This document shows positions 1-14,914 of a stretch of DNA of 64,000 nt, piece by piece. Under the pieces are notes generated by a model. That model searched no databases, was not told where the DNA came from, and saw only the letters and a list, made by a program, of their open reading frames with translations. Positions within the stretch are counted from its first letter, which is position 1; each line of letters begins with the position of its first letter. The stretch comes from Clusia tigrina (lineage: Eukaryota; Arthropoda; Insecta; Diptera; Clusiidae). The position numbers and the translations under genes were made by a program. The stretch is from assembly GCA_920105625.2 (NCBI GenBank), contig OV050031.1, positions 44,328,925 to 44,392,924 of the forward strand, read 5' to 3'.

Positions 1-1524
1 AAAATTCCAATGCCAATTAAAATTAAATGCAATACAATTAAAAATTCCAATGCTAATTAAAGCCAAATTGCATCACCATTGAAAATTCCAATCCCTATTA
101 AAATTAAATTGCATTACTATTGAAAATTTTAATTTCTAATTACAATTAAATGGCACTACCATTCAAAGATTTAATGCTAATTAAAATTAAAAATTTCTCT
201 AAAAATTTAATGCTAATTCAAATTAAATTGCATTACTATTGAAAATTCCATTGCCATTTAAAATTAAATGGCATTACAATTGAAAATTCTAAAGCTAATT
301 AAAGTTAAAATGCATTTACATTGACAATTCCAATGCCAGTTAAAATAAAGTTGAATTATCATTGACAAATTCAATGTTAATTAAAATTGAATTGCATTGC
401 CATTGAAAATTTCAATGCTAATTACAATTAATTTGCATTACCATTGATATATCCAATATCTATTAAAATTAAATTGCATTACCATTGAAAATTCCAACGC
501 ATATTAAAATTAAATTGCGTCACCATTGAAAATGCCAATGCTAATTAAAATAAATTGCATTACCATTGAAATTTCCAATGCTAATTACAATTAAATTATA
601 TTACCATTAAAAAATTAAAATTGCATTACCATTGAAAATTCCAATGTTAATAAAAATACAATTGCATTACTATTGAAAATTCCAATGCTAATTAAAGTTA
701 AATTGCATTACCATTGACAGTTCCTATGCCAATTATAATTAAAATAAATTGCATTACCAGAGATAATTCCATTGCCAATTAAAATAAAATTGCATTGCCA
801 TTGAAAATTCCAATGCTAATTACAATTAAATTTTATAACCATTGACAATTCCAATGCTAATTAAAGTGAAAGTGCAATTTAATTTAAATTTCATTACCAT
901 TGACAATTCCAATGCCAATTAAAATCAAATTGCATTACCATTGAAAGTTCCAATGCCAATTAAAGTTAAATTGCGTAAACAATGAAATTAAAATTAAATT
1001 GCATTTCCATTGAAAATTTCTAAGCAAATTAATATTCAGTTGCATTACTCAAATTCAATGTTAATTAAATAAAATTCCATTATCAGTGAAAATTCCAATG
1101 CAAATTACAGTTAAATTGCATTACAATTGACAATTCCAATACCAATTAAAATTAAAATACATTATCATTGATAATTCCATTGGTAATTAAAATTAATTTG
1201 CATTACCATTGAGAATTCCAATGCTAATTAAAATTAAATTGCATTACCATTGAAAATTCCAATGCGAATTAAAGTTAAATTGCATTACCATTGACAATTC
1301 CAATGACAATTAAAATAAAATTGCTTTACCATAAACAACTCCAATGCTAATTACAATTAAATTGCATTACCATTAAAAATTCCAATTCCAATTAAAATTA
1401 AGTTGCATTAACATTTACAATTTCAATGCCAATTGAAATTAAATTGCACAACCATTGATTCCAATGCTAATTACAATTAATCTTTATTACCATTGACAAT
1501 TCCAATGCTAATGAAAGTGAAAAT

Positions 1525-1584
1525 GCAATTTAATTTTAATTTCATTACCATTGACAATTCCAATGCCAATTAAAATCAAATTGC
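1525..1584. other. Foldback micro-inversion in block B of unit 0
   Basis: GCAATTTAATTTTAATTT at 1525-1542 is the exact reverse complement of the common linker. It faces AATTAAAATCAAATTGC at 1568-1584, giving the same potential stem with one mismatch. The block A equivalent in this unit, 874-891, has one substitution (AATTTAAATTT). Confidence 0.8.
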
Positions 1585-2090
1585 ATTACCATTGAAAGTT
1601 TCAATGCCAATTAAAGTTAAATTGCGTAACCAATGAAATTAAAATTAAATTGCATTTCCATTAAAAATTTCTAAGCAAATTAAAATTCAGTTGCATTACT
1701 CAAATTCAATTTTAATTAAATTAAATTCCATTATCAGTGAAAATTCCAATGCTAATTAAAGTTAAATTGCATTACCATTGAATATTCCAATGCCACTTAA
1801 ATTGAATTGCATTACTATTAAAAATTTTAAATTCTAATTTCAATTAAATTGCACTACCGTTAAACACATTACTGCTAAACAAAATGAAATTGCATTACCA
1901 TTGAAAATAAAAATGCTAATTAAAATTAAAGTGCCTTACCATTGAAAATTCCATTGCTTATCACAATTAAGTTGCATTTCCATTGACAATTCCAATGAGA
2001 ATTCAAATTAAATTGTATTACCATTGAAAAATTCAAAGGAAATGAAAATTTAATTGCATTAACATTGAAAATTCCAATGCTAATTAAAAC

Positions 2091-2308
2091 GCAATTGCTT
2101 TACCATTGAAAATTGTAATGCTCATTACATCATTACAAATTTCAATACAAATGAAAATAGAATTGCATTACCATTGACAATTCCAATGCTAATTAAAACG
2201 CAATTGCTTTACCATTGAAAATTGTAATGCTCATTACAATTAAATTGCTGTACCACTGAAAATTTCAATACAAATTAAAATAGAATTGCATTACCATTGA
2301 CAATTCCA
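2091..2308 (+). repeat. 109-bp direct duplication (left-domain marker)
   Basis: GCAATTGCTTTACCATTG occurs at 2091 and 2200. The first copy has a shortened end (CATTACATCATTAC) where one linker is lost. The same duplication is at 7548/7657, 13968/14077 and 19425/19534 and nowhere to the right of about 20 kb. Confidence 0.9.
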
Positions 2309-3037
2309 ATGCTAATTAAATTTAAATTGCATTACCATTGAAAATTGAAATACAACTTACAATTCAATTGGAATACCATTGAAAATTCCAATGCCAACTA
2401 AAATTAAATTTCATTACTATTGAACATTTTAATTTCTAATTACAATTAATATGAATTACCATTAAAAATTTGTATGCTAATTAACATTAAATTGCATTAG
2501 CATTGAAAATTCCAATGCTAATTTAAATTAAAATGCATTACCATTGAATATTCAATTGCCAATTAAAATTAAATTGCATTACAATTGAAAACTCCATTGC
2601 TAATTAAAGTTAAATTGCATTACCATTGACAATTCCAATGCCAATTAGAATAAAATTGCATTACCATTGACAATTTCAATACAAATTAAAATTGAGATGC
2701 ATTGCCATTAAAAATTCCAATGCCAGTTAAAATAAAATGGTATTTTAATTTGAAATTCCAACGCCAATGAAAATTAAATTGCATTTCCTTTGAAAATTCC
2801 AATACCCATTAAAAGTAATTTTTATTACCGTTTAAAATTGCAATGCCAATTAAAATTAAATTGCATTAACATTGAAAATTCCAATGCCAATTTCAACTAA
2901 ATTGTATTACCATTGAAAATTCCCATGCTAATTACAATTAATGGCATAACCATTGACAATTCCAATGCCTATTAAAATTGAATTGCAAAATCATGGAAAG
3001 TTCCAATGCCAATTAAAATTAAATTGCAATACCTTCG

Positions 3038-6000
3038 AAAATTCCAATGCCAATTAAAATTAAATGCAATACAGTTAAAAATTCCAATGCTAATTAAAGC
3101 CAAATTGCATCACCATTGAAAATTCCAATCCCTATTAAAATTAAATTGCATTACTATTGAAAATTTTAATTTCTAATTACAATTAAATGGCACTACCATT
3201 CAAAGATTTAATGCTAATTAAAATTAAATTGCATTATCTCTAAAAATTTAATGCTAATTAAAATTAAATTGCATTACTATTGAAAATTCCATTGCCATTT
3301 AAAATTAAATGGCATTACAATTGTAAATTCTAAAGCTAATTAAAGTTAAATTGCATTTACATTGACAATTCCAATGCCAGTTAAAATAAAGTTGAATTAT
3401 CATTGACAATTTCAATGTTAATTAAAATTAAATTGCATTACCATTGAAAATTCCAACGCCCATTAAAATTAAATTGCGTCACCATTGAAAATGCCAATGC
3501 TAATTAAAATAAATTGCATTACCATTGAAATTTCCAATGCTAATTACAATTAAATTATATTATCATTAAAAAATTAAAATTGCATTACCATTGAAAATTC
3601 CAATGTTAATAAAAATACAATTGCATTACTATTGAAAATTCCAATGCAAATTAAAGTTAAATTGCATTACCATTGACAGTTCCTATGCCAATTATAATTA
3701 AATTAAATTGCATTACCAGAGATAATTCCATTGCCAATTAAAATAAAATTGCATTGCCATTGAAAATTCCAATGTTAATTACAATTAAATTTTATAACCA
3801 TTGACAATTCCAATGCTAATTAAAGTGAAAGTGCAATTTAATTTTAATTTCATTACCATTGACAATTCCAATGCCAATTAAAATCAAATTGCATTATCAT
3901 TGATAATTCCATTGGTAATTAAAATTAATTTGCATTCCCATTGACAATTCCAATGCTAATTAAAATTAAATTGCATTACCATTGAAAATTCCAATGCGAA
4001 TGAAAGTTAAATTGCATTACCATTGACAATTCCAATGACAATTAAAATAAAATTGCTTTACCATAAACAACTCCAATGCTAATTACAATTAAATTGCATT
4101 ACCATTAAAAATTCCAATTCCAATTAAAATTAAGTTGCATTAACATTTACAAATTCAATGCCAATTGAAATTAAATTGCACAACCATTGATTCCAATGCT
4201 AATTACAATTAATCTTTATTACCATTGACAATTCCAATGCTAATGAAAGTGAAAGTGCAATTTAATTTTAATTTCATTACCATTGACAATTCCAATGCAA
4301 ATTAAAATCAAATTGCATTACCATTGAAAGTTCCAATGCCAATTAAAGTTAAATTGCGTAACCAATGAAATTAAAATTAAATTGCATTTCCATTGAAAAT
4401 TTCTAAGCAAATTAATATTCAGTTGCATTACTCAAATTCAATGTTAATTAAATAAAATTCCATTATCAGTGAAAATTCCAATGCAAATTACAGTTAAACT
4501 GCATTACAATTGACAATTCCAATACCAATTAAAATTAAAATACATTATCATTGATAATTTCATTGGTAATTAAAATTAATTTGCATTACCATTGACAATT
4601 CCAATGCTAATTAAAATTAAATTGCATTACCATTGAAAATTCCAATGCGAATTAAAGTTAAATTGCATTACCATTGACAATTCCAATGACAATTAAAATA
4701 AAATTGCTTTACCATAAAAAACTCCAATGCTAATTACAATTAAATTGCATTACCATTAAAATTTCCAATTCCAATTAAAATTAAGTTGCATTAACATTTA
4801 CAATTTCAATGCCAATTGAAATTAAATTGCACAACCATTGATTCCAATGCTAATTACAATTAATCTTTATTACCATTGACAATTCCAATGCTAATGAAAG
4901 TGAAAATGCAATTTAATTTTAATTTCATTACCATTGACAATTCCAATGTCAATTAAAATCAAATTGCATTACCATTGAAAGTTCCAATGCCAATTAAAGT
5001 TAAATTGCGTAACCAATGAAATTAAAATTAAATGGCATTTCCATTGAAAATTTCTAAGCAAATTAAAATTCAGTTGCATTACTCAAATTCAATTTTAATT
5101 AAATTAAATTCCATTATCAGTGAAAATTCCAATGCTAATTAAAGTTAAATTGCATTACCATTGAATATTCCAATGCTACTTAAATTAAATTGCATTACTA
5201 TTAAAAATTTTTAATTCTAATTTCAATTAAATTGCACTACCGTTAAACATTTTACTGCTAAACAAAATGAAATTGCATTACCATTGAAAATAAAAATGCT
5301 AATTAAAATTAAAGTGCCTTACCATTGAAAATTCCAATGCTTATCACAATTAAGTTGCATTTCCATTGACAATTCCAATGAGAACTCAAATTAAATTGTA
5401 TTACCATTGAAAAATTCAAAGGAAATGAAAATTTAATTGCATTAGCATTGAAAATTCCAATGCTAATTAAAACGCAATTGCTTTACCATTGAAAATTGTA
5501 ATGCTCATTACAATTAAATTGCTGTACCACTGAAAATTTCAATACAAATGAAAATAAAATTGCATTACCATTGACAATTCCAACGCTAATTAAATTTAAA
5601 TTGCATTTCCATTGAAAATTGAAATACAACTTACAATTCAATTGGAATACCATTGAAAATTCCAATGCCAACTAAAATTAAATTTCATTACTATTGAAAA
5701 TTTTAATTTCTAATTACAATTAATATGAATTACCATTAAAAATTTGTATGCTAATTAACATTAAATTGCATTAGCATTGAAAATTCCAATGCTAATTTAA
5801 ATTAAAATGCATTACCATTCAATTGCCAATTAAAATTAAATTGCATTACAATTGAAAACTCCATTGCTAATTAAAGTTAAATTGCATTACCATTGACAAT
5901 TCCAATGCCAATTAGAATTAATTGCATTATAATTGACAATTCCAATGCCAATTACAATAAAATTGTATTACCATTGAAAAATTCAAAGGAAATGAAAATT

Positions 6001-8494
6001 TAATTGCATTACCGTTGAAAATTCCAATGCTAATTAAAATTAAATTGCATTACCATTGAAAATTCCAATGCGAATTAAAGTTAAATTGCATTACCATTGA
6101 CAATTCCAATGACAATTAAAATAAAATTGCTTTACCATAAACAACTCCAATGCTAATTACAATTAAATTGCATTACCATTAAAAATTCCAATTCCAATTA
6201 AAATTAAGTTGCATTAACATTTACAATTTCAATGCCAATTGAAATTAAATTGCACAACCATTAAATCCAATGCTAATTACAATTAATCTTTATTACCATT
6301 GACAATTCCAATGCTAATGCAAGTGAAAGTGCAATTTAATTTTAATTTCATTACCATTGACAATTCCAATGCCAATTAAAATCAAATTGCATTACCATTG
6401 AAAGTTCCAATGCCAATTAAAGTTAAATTGCGTAACCAATGAAATTAAAATTAAATTGCATTTCCATTGAAAATTTCTAAGCAAATTAATATTCAGTTGC
6501 ATTACTCAAATTCAATGTTAATTAAATAAAATTCCATTATCAGTGAAAATTCCAATGCAAATTACAGTTAAATTGCATTACAATTGACAATTCCAATACC
6601 AATTAAAATTAAAATACATTATCATTGATAATTCCATTGGTAATTAAAATTAATTTGCATTACCATTGACAATTCCAATGCTAATTAAAATTAAATTGCA
6701 TTACCATTGAAAATTCCAATGCGAATTAAAGTTAAATTGCATTACCATTGACAATTCCAATGACAATTAAAATAAAATTGCTTTACCATAAACAACTCCA
6801 ATGCTAATTACAATTAAATTGCATTACCATTAAAAATTCCAATTCCAATTAAAATTAAGTTGCATTAACATTTACAATTTCAATGCCAATTGAAATTAAA
6901 TTGCACAACCATTGATTCCAATGCTAATTACAATTAATCTTTATTACCATTGACAATTCCAATGCTAATGAAAGTGAAAATGCAATTTAATTTTAATTTC
7001 ATTACCATTGACAATTCCAATGCCAATTAAAATCAAATTGCATTACCATTGAAAGTTTCAATGCCAATTAAAGTTAAATTGCGTAACCAATGAAATTAAA
7101 ATTAAATTGCATTTCCATTAAAAATTTCTAAGCAAATTAAAATTCAGTTGCATTACTCAAATTCAATTTTAATTAAATTAAATTCCATTATCAGTGAAAA
7201 TTCCAATGCTAATTAAAGTTAAATTGCATTACCATTGAATATTCCAATGCTACTTAAATTAAATTGCATTACTATTAAAAATTTTAAATTCTAATTTCAA
7301 TTAAATTGCACTACCGTTAAACACATTACTGCTAAACAAAATGAAATTGCATTACCATTGAAAATAAAAATGCTAATTAAAATTAAAGTGCCTTACCATT
7401 GAAAATTCCATTGCTTATCACAATTAAGTTGCATTTCCATTGACAATTCCAATGAGAATTCAAATTAAATTGTATTACCATTGAAAAATTCAAAGGAAAT
7501 GAAAATTTAATTGCATTAACATTGAAAATTCCAATGCTAATTAAAACGCAATTGCTTTACCATTGAAAATTGTAATGCTCATTACATCATTACAAATTTC
7601 AATACAAATGAAAATAGAATTGCATTACCATTGACAATTCCAATGCTAATTAAAACGCAATTGCTTTACCATTGAAAATTGTAATGCTCATTACAATTAA
7701 ATTGCTGTACCACTGAAAATTTCAATACAAATTAAAATAGAATTGCATTACCATTGACAATTCCAATGCTAATTAAATTTAAATTGCATTACCATTGAAA
7801 ATTGAAATACAACTTACAATTCAATTGGAATACCATTGAAAATTCCAATGCCAACTAAAATTAAATTTCATTACTATTGAATATTTTAATTTCTAATTAC
7901 AATTAATATGAATTACCATTAAAAATTTGTATGCTAATTAACATTAAATTGCATTAGCATTGAAAATTCCAATGCTAATTTAAATTAAAATGCATTACCA
8001 TTGAATATTCAATTGCCAATTAAAATTAAATTGCATTACAATTGAAAACTCCATTGCTAATTAGAGTTAAATTGCATTACCATTGACAATTCCAATGCCA
8101 ATTAGAATAAAATTGCATTACCATTGACAATTTCAATACAAATTAAAATTGAGATGCATTGCCATTAAAAATTCCAATGCCAGTTAAAATTAAATGGTAT
8201 TTTAATTTGAAATTCCAACGCCAATGAAAATTAAATTGTATTTCCTTTGAAAATTCCAATACCAATTAAAAGTAATTTTTATTACCGTTGAAAATTGCAA
8301 TGCCAATTAAAATTAAATTGCATTAACATTGAAAATTCCAATGCCAATTTAAACTAAATTGTATTACCATTGAAAATTCCCATGCTAATTACAATTAATG
8401 GCATAACCATTGACGATTCCAATGCCTATTAAAATTAAATTGCAAAATAATGGAAAGTTCCAATACCAATTAATATTAAATTGCAATACCTTCG
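3038..8494 (+). repeat. HOR unit 1 (5,457-bp composite)
   Basis: The head is only 678 bp because two monomers (82 bp) are missing and 4 bp are gained at the TTGCATTATCTCTAA site. Two block pairs are present, at 4404/5055 and 6478/7129, so this is almost two units joined without the usual boundary landmark. The fusion lies at about 5956-6035, where the order jumps backward twice. The 109-bp duplication is present at 7548/7657. Confidence 0.9.
5956..6035 (+). other. Back-jump recombination junction inside unit 1
   Basis: Sequence from near a unit end (CCAATTACAATAAAATTG) passes into the mid-unit segment TATTACCATTGAAAAATTC, then near 6020-6035 jumps again to the TTAAAATTAAATTGC / AATGCGAATT monomers. 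The register of the 41-bp monomer is kept at both joins. An identical structure is at about 17833-17912. Confidence 0.8.
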
Positions 8495-11400
8495 AAAATT
8501 CCAATGCCAATTAAAATTAAATGCAATACAATTAAAAATTCCAATGCTAATTAAAGCCAAATAGCATCACCATTGAAAATTCCAATCCCTATTAAAATTA
8601 AATTGCATTACTATTGAAAATTTTAATTTCTAATTACAATTAAATGGCACTACCATTCAAAGATTTAATGCTAATTAAAATAAAAATTTTCTCTAAAAAT
8701 TTAATGCTAATTCAAATTAAATTGCATTACTATTGAAAATTCCATTGCCATTTAAAATTAAATGGCATTACAATTGAAAATTCTAAAGCTAATTAAAGTT
8801 AAATTGCATTTACATTGACAATTCCAATGCCAGTTAAAATAAAGTTGAATTATCATTGACAATTTCAATGTTAATTAAAATTGAATTGCATTGCCATTGA
8901 AAATTTCAATGCTAATTACAATTAATTTGCATTACCATTGATATATCCAATATCTATTAAAATTAAATTGCATTACCATTGAAAATTCCAACGCATATTA
9001 AAATTAAATTGCGTCACCATTGAAAATGCCAATGCTAATTAAAATAAATTGCATTACCATTGAAATTTCCAATGCTAATTACAATTAAATTATATTACCA
9101 TTAAAAAATTAAAATTGCATTACCATTGAAAATTCCAATGTTAATAAAAATACAATTGCATTACTATTGAAAATTCCAATGCTAATTAAAGTTAAATTGC
9201 ATTACCATTGACAGTTCCTATGCCAATTATAATTAAATTAAATTGCATTACCAGAGATAATTCCATTGCCAATTAAAATAAAATTGCATTGCCATTGAAA
9301 ATTCCAATGCTAATTACAATTAAATTTTATAACCATTGACAATTCCAATGCTAATTAAAGTGAAAGTGCAATTTAATTTTAATTTCATTACCATTGACAA
9401 TTCCAATGCCAATTAAAATCAAATTGCATTATCATTGATAATTCCATTGGTAATTAAAATTAATTTCCATTCCCATTGACAATTCCAATTCTAATTAAAA
9501 TTAAATTGCATTACCATTGAAAATTCCAATGCGAATGAAAGTTAAATTGCATTACCATTGACAATTCCAATGGCAATTAAAATAAAATTGCTTTACCATA
9601 AACAACTCCAATGCTAATTACAATTAAATTGCATTACCATTAAAAATTCCAATTCCAATTAAAATTAAGTTGCATTAACATTTACAATTTCATTGCAATT
9701 GAAATTAAATTGCACAACCATTGATTCCAATGCTAATTACAATTAATCTTTATTACCATTGACAATTCCAATGCTAATGAAAGTGAAAGTACAATTTAAT
9801 TTTAATTTCATTACCATTGACAATTCCAATGCCAATTAAAATCAAATTGCATTACCATTGAAAGTTCCAATGCCAATTAAAGTTAAATTGCGTAACCAAT
9901 GAAATTAAAATTAAATTGCATTTCCATTGAAAATTTCTAAGCAAATTAATATTCAGTTGCATTACTCAAATTCAATGTTAATTAAATAAAATTCCATTAT
10001 CAGTGAAAATTCCAATGCAAATTACAGTTAAACTGCATTACAATTGACAATTCCAATACCAATTAAAATTAAAATACATTATCATTGATAATTTCATTGG
10101 TAATTAAAATTAATTTGCATTACCATTGACAATTCCAATGCTAATTAAAATTAAATTGCATTACCATTGAAAATTCCAATGCGAATTAAAGTTAAATTGC
10201 ATTACCATTGACAATTCCAATGACAATTAAAATAAAATTGCTTTACCATAAAAAACTCCAATGCTAATTACAATTAAATTGCATTACCATTAAAATTTCC
10301 AATTCCAATTAAAATTAAGTTGCATTAACATTTACAATTTCAATGCCAATTGAAATTAAATTGCACAACCATTGATTCCAATGCTAATTACAATTAATCT
10401 TTATTACCATTGACAATTCCAATGCTAATGAAAGTGAAAATGCAATTTAATTTTAATTTCATTACCATTGACAATTCCAATGTCAATTAAAATCAAATTG
10501 CATTACCATTGAAAGTTCCAATGCCAATTAAAGTTAAATTGCGTAACCAATGAAATTAAAATTAAATGGCATTTCCATTGAAAATTTCTAAGCAAATTAA
10601 TATTCAGTTGCATTACTCAAATTCAATTTTAATTAAATTAAATTCCATTATCAGTGAAAATTCCAATGCTAATTAAAGTTAAATTGCATTACCATTGAAT
10701 ATTCCAATGCTACTTAAATTAAATTGCATTACTATTAAAAATTTTTAATTCTAATTTCAATTAAATTGCACTACCGTTAAACATTTTACTGCTAAAAAAA
10801 TGAAATTGCATTACCATTGAAAATAAAAATGCTAATTAAAATTAAAGTGCCTTACCATTGAAAATTCCATTGCTTATCACAATTAAGTTGCATTTCCATT
10901 GACAATTCTAATGAGAATTCAAATTAAATTGTATTACCATTGAAAAATTCAAAGGAAATGAAAATTTAATTGCATTACCATTGAAAATTCCAATGCTAAT
11001 TAAAACCCAACTGCTTTACCATTGAAAATTGTAATGCTCATTACAATTAAATTGCTGTACCACTGAAAATTTCAATACAAATGAAAATAGTATTGCATTA
11101 CCATTGACAATTCCAATGCTAATTAAATTTAAATTGCATTACCATTGAAAATTGAAATACAACTTACAATTCAATTGGAATACCATTGAAAATTCCAATG
11201 CCAATTAAAATTAAATTTCATTACTATTGAATATTTTAATTTCTAATTACAACTAATATGAATTACCATTAAAAATTTGTATGCTAATTAACATTAAATT
11301 GCATTAGCATTGAAAATTCCAATGCTAATTTAAATTAAAATGCATTACCATTCAATTGCCAATTAAAACTAAATTGCATTACAATTGAAAACTCCATTGC

Positions 11401-11877
11401 TAATTAAAGTTAAATTGCATTACCATTGACAATTCCAATGCCAACTAAAATTAATTGCATTATAATTGACAATTCCAATGCCAATTAGAATAAAATTGCA
11501 TTACCATTGACATTTTCAATACTAATTAAATTTGTGATGCATTGCCATTAAAAAATCCAATGCCAGTTAAAATTAAATGGTATTTTAATTTGAAATTCCA
11601 ACGCCAATGAAAATTAAATTGCATTTCCTTTGAAAATTCCAATACCAATTAAAAGTAATTTTTATTACCGTTGAAAATTGCAATGCCAATTAAAATTAAA
11701 TTGCATTAACATTGAAAATTCCAATGCCAATTTAAACTAAATTGTATTACCATTGAAAATTCCCATGCTAATTACAATTAATGGCATAACCATTGACAAT
11801 TCCAATGCCTATTAAAATTAAATTGCAAAATCATGGAAAGTTCCAATGCCAATTAATATTAAATTGCAATACCTTCG
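8495..11877 (+). repeat. HOR unit 2 (3,383 bp)
   Basis: It has a full 756-bp head (CCAGAG at 9251) and a block pair at 9938/10589. It is longer than standard because an extra partial block lies at about 9427-9850. The landmark TACCATAAA followed by ACTCC therefore occurs twice, about 652 bp apart, near 9595 and 10247. It carries the ACATTTTACTGC form near 10780 and a 7-bp deletion (CCATTCAATTGCC) near 11347. Confidence 0.9.
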
Positions 11878-14800
11878 AAAATTCCAATGCCAATTAAAAT
11901 TAAATGCAATACAATTAAAAATTCCAATGCTAATTAAAGCCAAATTGCATCACCATTGAAAATTCCAATCCCTATTAAAATTAAATTGCATTACTATTGA
12001 AAATTTTAATTTCTAATTACAATTAAATGGCACTACCATTCAAAGATTTAATGCTAATTAAAATTAAAAATTTCTCTAAAAATTTAATGCTAATTCAAAT
12101 TAAATTGCATTACTATTGAAAATTCCATTGCCATTTAAAATTAAATGGCATTACAATTGAAAATTCTAAAGCTAATTAAAGTTAAAATGCATTTACATTG
12201 ACAATTCCAATGCCAGTTAAAATAAAGTTGAATTATCATTGACAAATTCAATGTTAATTAAAATTGAATTGCATTGCCATTGAAAATTTCAATGCTAATT
12301 ACAATTAATTTGCATTACCATTGATATATCCAATATCTATTAAAATTAAATTGCATTACCATTGAAAATTCCAACGCATATTAAAATTAAATTGCGTCAC
12401 CATTGAAAATGCCAATGCTAATTAAAATAAATTGCATTACCATTGAAATTTCCAATGCTAATTACAATTAAATTATATTACCATTAAAAAATTAAAATTG
12501 CATTACCATTGAAAATTCCAATGTTAATAAAAATACAATTGCATTACTATTGAAAATTCCAATGCTAATTAAAGTTAAATTGCATTACCATTGACAGTTC
12601 CTATGCCAATTATAATTAAAATAAATTGCATTACCAGAGATAATTCCATTGCCAATTAAAATAAAATTGCATTGCCATTGAAAATTCCAATGCTAATTAC
12701 AATTAAATTTTATAACCATTGACAATTCCAATGCTAATTAAAGTGAAAGTGCAATTTAATTTAAATTTCATTACCATTGACAATTCCAATGCCAATTAAA
12801 ATCAAATTGCATTACCATTGAAAGTTCCAATGCCAATTAAAGTTAAATTGCGTAAACAATGAAATTAAAATTAAATTGCATTTCCATTGAAAATTTCTAA
12901 GCAAATTAATATTCAGTTGCATTACTCAAATTCAATGTTAATTAAATAAAATTCCATTATCAGTGAAAATTCCAATGCAAATTACAGTTAAATTGCATTA
13001 CAATTGACAATTCCAATACCAATTAAAATTAAAATACATTATCATTGATAATTCCATTGGTAATTAAAATTAATTTGCATTACCATTGAGAATTCCAATG
13101 CTAATTAAAATTAAATTGCATTACCATTGAAAATTCCAATGCGAATTAAAGTTAAATTGCATTACCATTGACAATTCCAATGACAATTAAAATAAAATTG
13201 CTTTACCATAAACAACTCCAATGCTAATTACAATTAAATTGCATTACCATTAAAAATTCCAATTCCAATTAAAATTAAGTTGCATTAACATTTACAATTT
13301 CAATGCCAATTGAAATTAAATTGCACAACCATTGATTCCAATGCTAATTACAATTAATCTTTATTACCATTGACAATTCCAATGCTAATGAAAGTGAAAA
13401 TGCAATTTAATTTTAATTTCATTACCATTGACAATTCCAATGCCAATTAAAATCAAATTGCATTACCATTGAAAGTTTCAATGCCAATTAAAGTTAAATT
13501 GCGTAACCAATGAAATTAAAATTAAATTGCATTTCCATTAAAAATTTCTAAGCAAATTAAAATTCAGTTGCATTACTCAAATTCAATTTTAATTAAATTA
13601 AATTCCATTATCAGTGAAAATTCCAATGCTAATTAAAGTTAAATTGCATTACCATTGAATATTCCAATGCCACTTAAATTGAATTGCATTACTATTAAAA
13701 ATTTTAAATTCTAATTTCAATTAAATTGCACTACCGTTAAACACATTACTGCTAAACAAAATGAAATTGCATTACCATTGAAAATAAAAATGCTAATTAA
13801 AATTAAAGTGCCTTACCATTGAAAATTCCATTGCTTATCACAATTAAGTTGCATTTCCATTGACAATTCCAATGAGAATTCAAATTAAATTGTATTACCA
13901 TTGAAAAATTCAAAGGAAATGAAAATTTAATTGCATTAACATTGAAAATTCCAATGCTAATTAAAACGCAATTGCTTTACCATTGAAAATTGTAATGCTC
14001 ATTACATCATTACAAATTTCAATACAAATGAAAATAGAATTGCATTACCATTGACAATTCCAATGCTAATTAAAACGCAATTGCTTTACCATTGAAAATT
14101 GTAATGCTCATTACAATTAAATTGCTGTACCACTGAAAATTTCAATACAAATTAAAATAGAATTGCATTACCATTGACAATTCCAATGCTAATTAAATTT
14201 AAATTGCATTACCATTGAAAATTGAAATACAACTTACAATTCAATTGGAATACCATTGAAAATTCCAATGCCAACTAAAATTAAATTTCATTACTATTGA
14301 ACATTTTAATTTCTAATTACAATTAATATGAATTACCATTAAAAATTTGTATGCTAATTAACATTAAATTGCATTAGCATTGAAAATTCCAATGCTAATT
14401 TAAATTAAAATGCATTACCATTGAATATTCAATTGCCAATTAAAATTAAATTGCATTACAATTGAAAACTCCATTGCTAATTAAAGTTAAATTGCATTAC
14501 CATTGACAATTCCAATGCCAATTAGAATAAAATTGCATTACCATTGACAATTTCAATACAAATTAAAATTGAGATGCATTGCCATTAAAAATTCCAATGC
14601 CAGTTAAAATAAAATGGTATTTTAATTTGAAATTCCAACGCCAATGAAAATTAAATTGCATTTCCTTTGAAAATTCCAATACCCATTAAAAGTAATTTTT
14701 ATTACCGTTTAAAATTGCAATGCCAATTAAAATTAAATTGCATTAACATTGAAAATTCCAATGCCAATTTCAACTAAATTGTATTACCATTGAAAATTCC

Positions 14801-14914
14801 CATGCTAATTACAATTAATGGCATAACCATTGACAATTCCAATGCCTATTAAAATTGAATTGCAAAATCATGGAAAGTTCCAATGCCAATTAAAATTAAA
14901 TTGCAATACCTTCG
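11878..14914 (+). repeat. HOR unit 3 (3,037 bp, twin of unit 0)
   Basis: It matches unit 0 at every private variant checked, at an offset of 11,877 bp. These include the 109-bp duplication (13968/14077), the GAGAATTCC variant near 13086 and the missing 40-bp monomer. It is the first unit of the second super-repeat copy. Confidence 0.92.

Larger units (their letters stand above)
1..3037 (+). repeat. HOR unit 0 (3,037 bp)
   Basis: Head segment of 756 bp runs to the CCAGAGATAA landmark at 757. The paired blocks are marked by TAAGCAAATTAA at 1021 and 1672, 651 bp apart. A 109-bp internal duplication (GCAATTGCTTTACC at 2091 and 2200) lengthens the unit, and a 40-bp monomer present near the end of standard units is absent. 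These two changes account exactly for 3037 versus 2968 bp. Confidence 0.92.
1..11877. repeat. Super-repeat copy 1 (three units, 11,877 bp)
   Basis: It contains units of 3037, 5457 and 3383 bp in that order, and the same order follows immediately in 11878-23760. Private variants recur exactly 11,877 bp later: AAAATGCATTTACATTG near 306/12183, GAGAATTCC near 1209/13086, the ACAGTT form near 3071/14948, and a back-jump junction near 5.96/17.84 kb. The window starts inside the array, so the true left edge is unknown. Confidence 0.92.

Noticed and set aside
5483..5671. 62-codon minus-strand open frame, also at 17360-17548 and 22899-23087
   Set aside because: It lies wholly within satellite monomers and its peptide repeats monomer-derived words. 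It has no recognisable domain, and equivalent places in other units are interrupted. Near-identity of the copies is explained by the duplication of the surrounding DNA.
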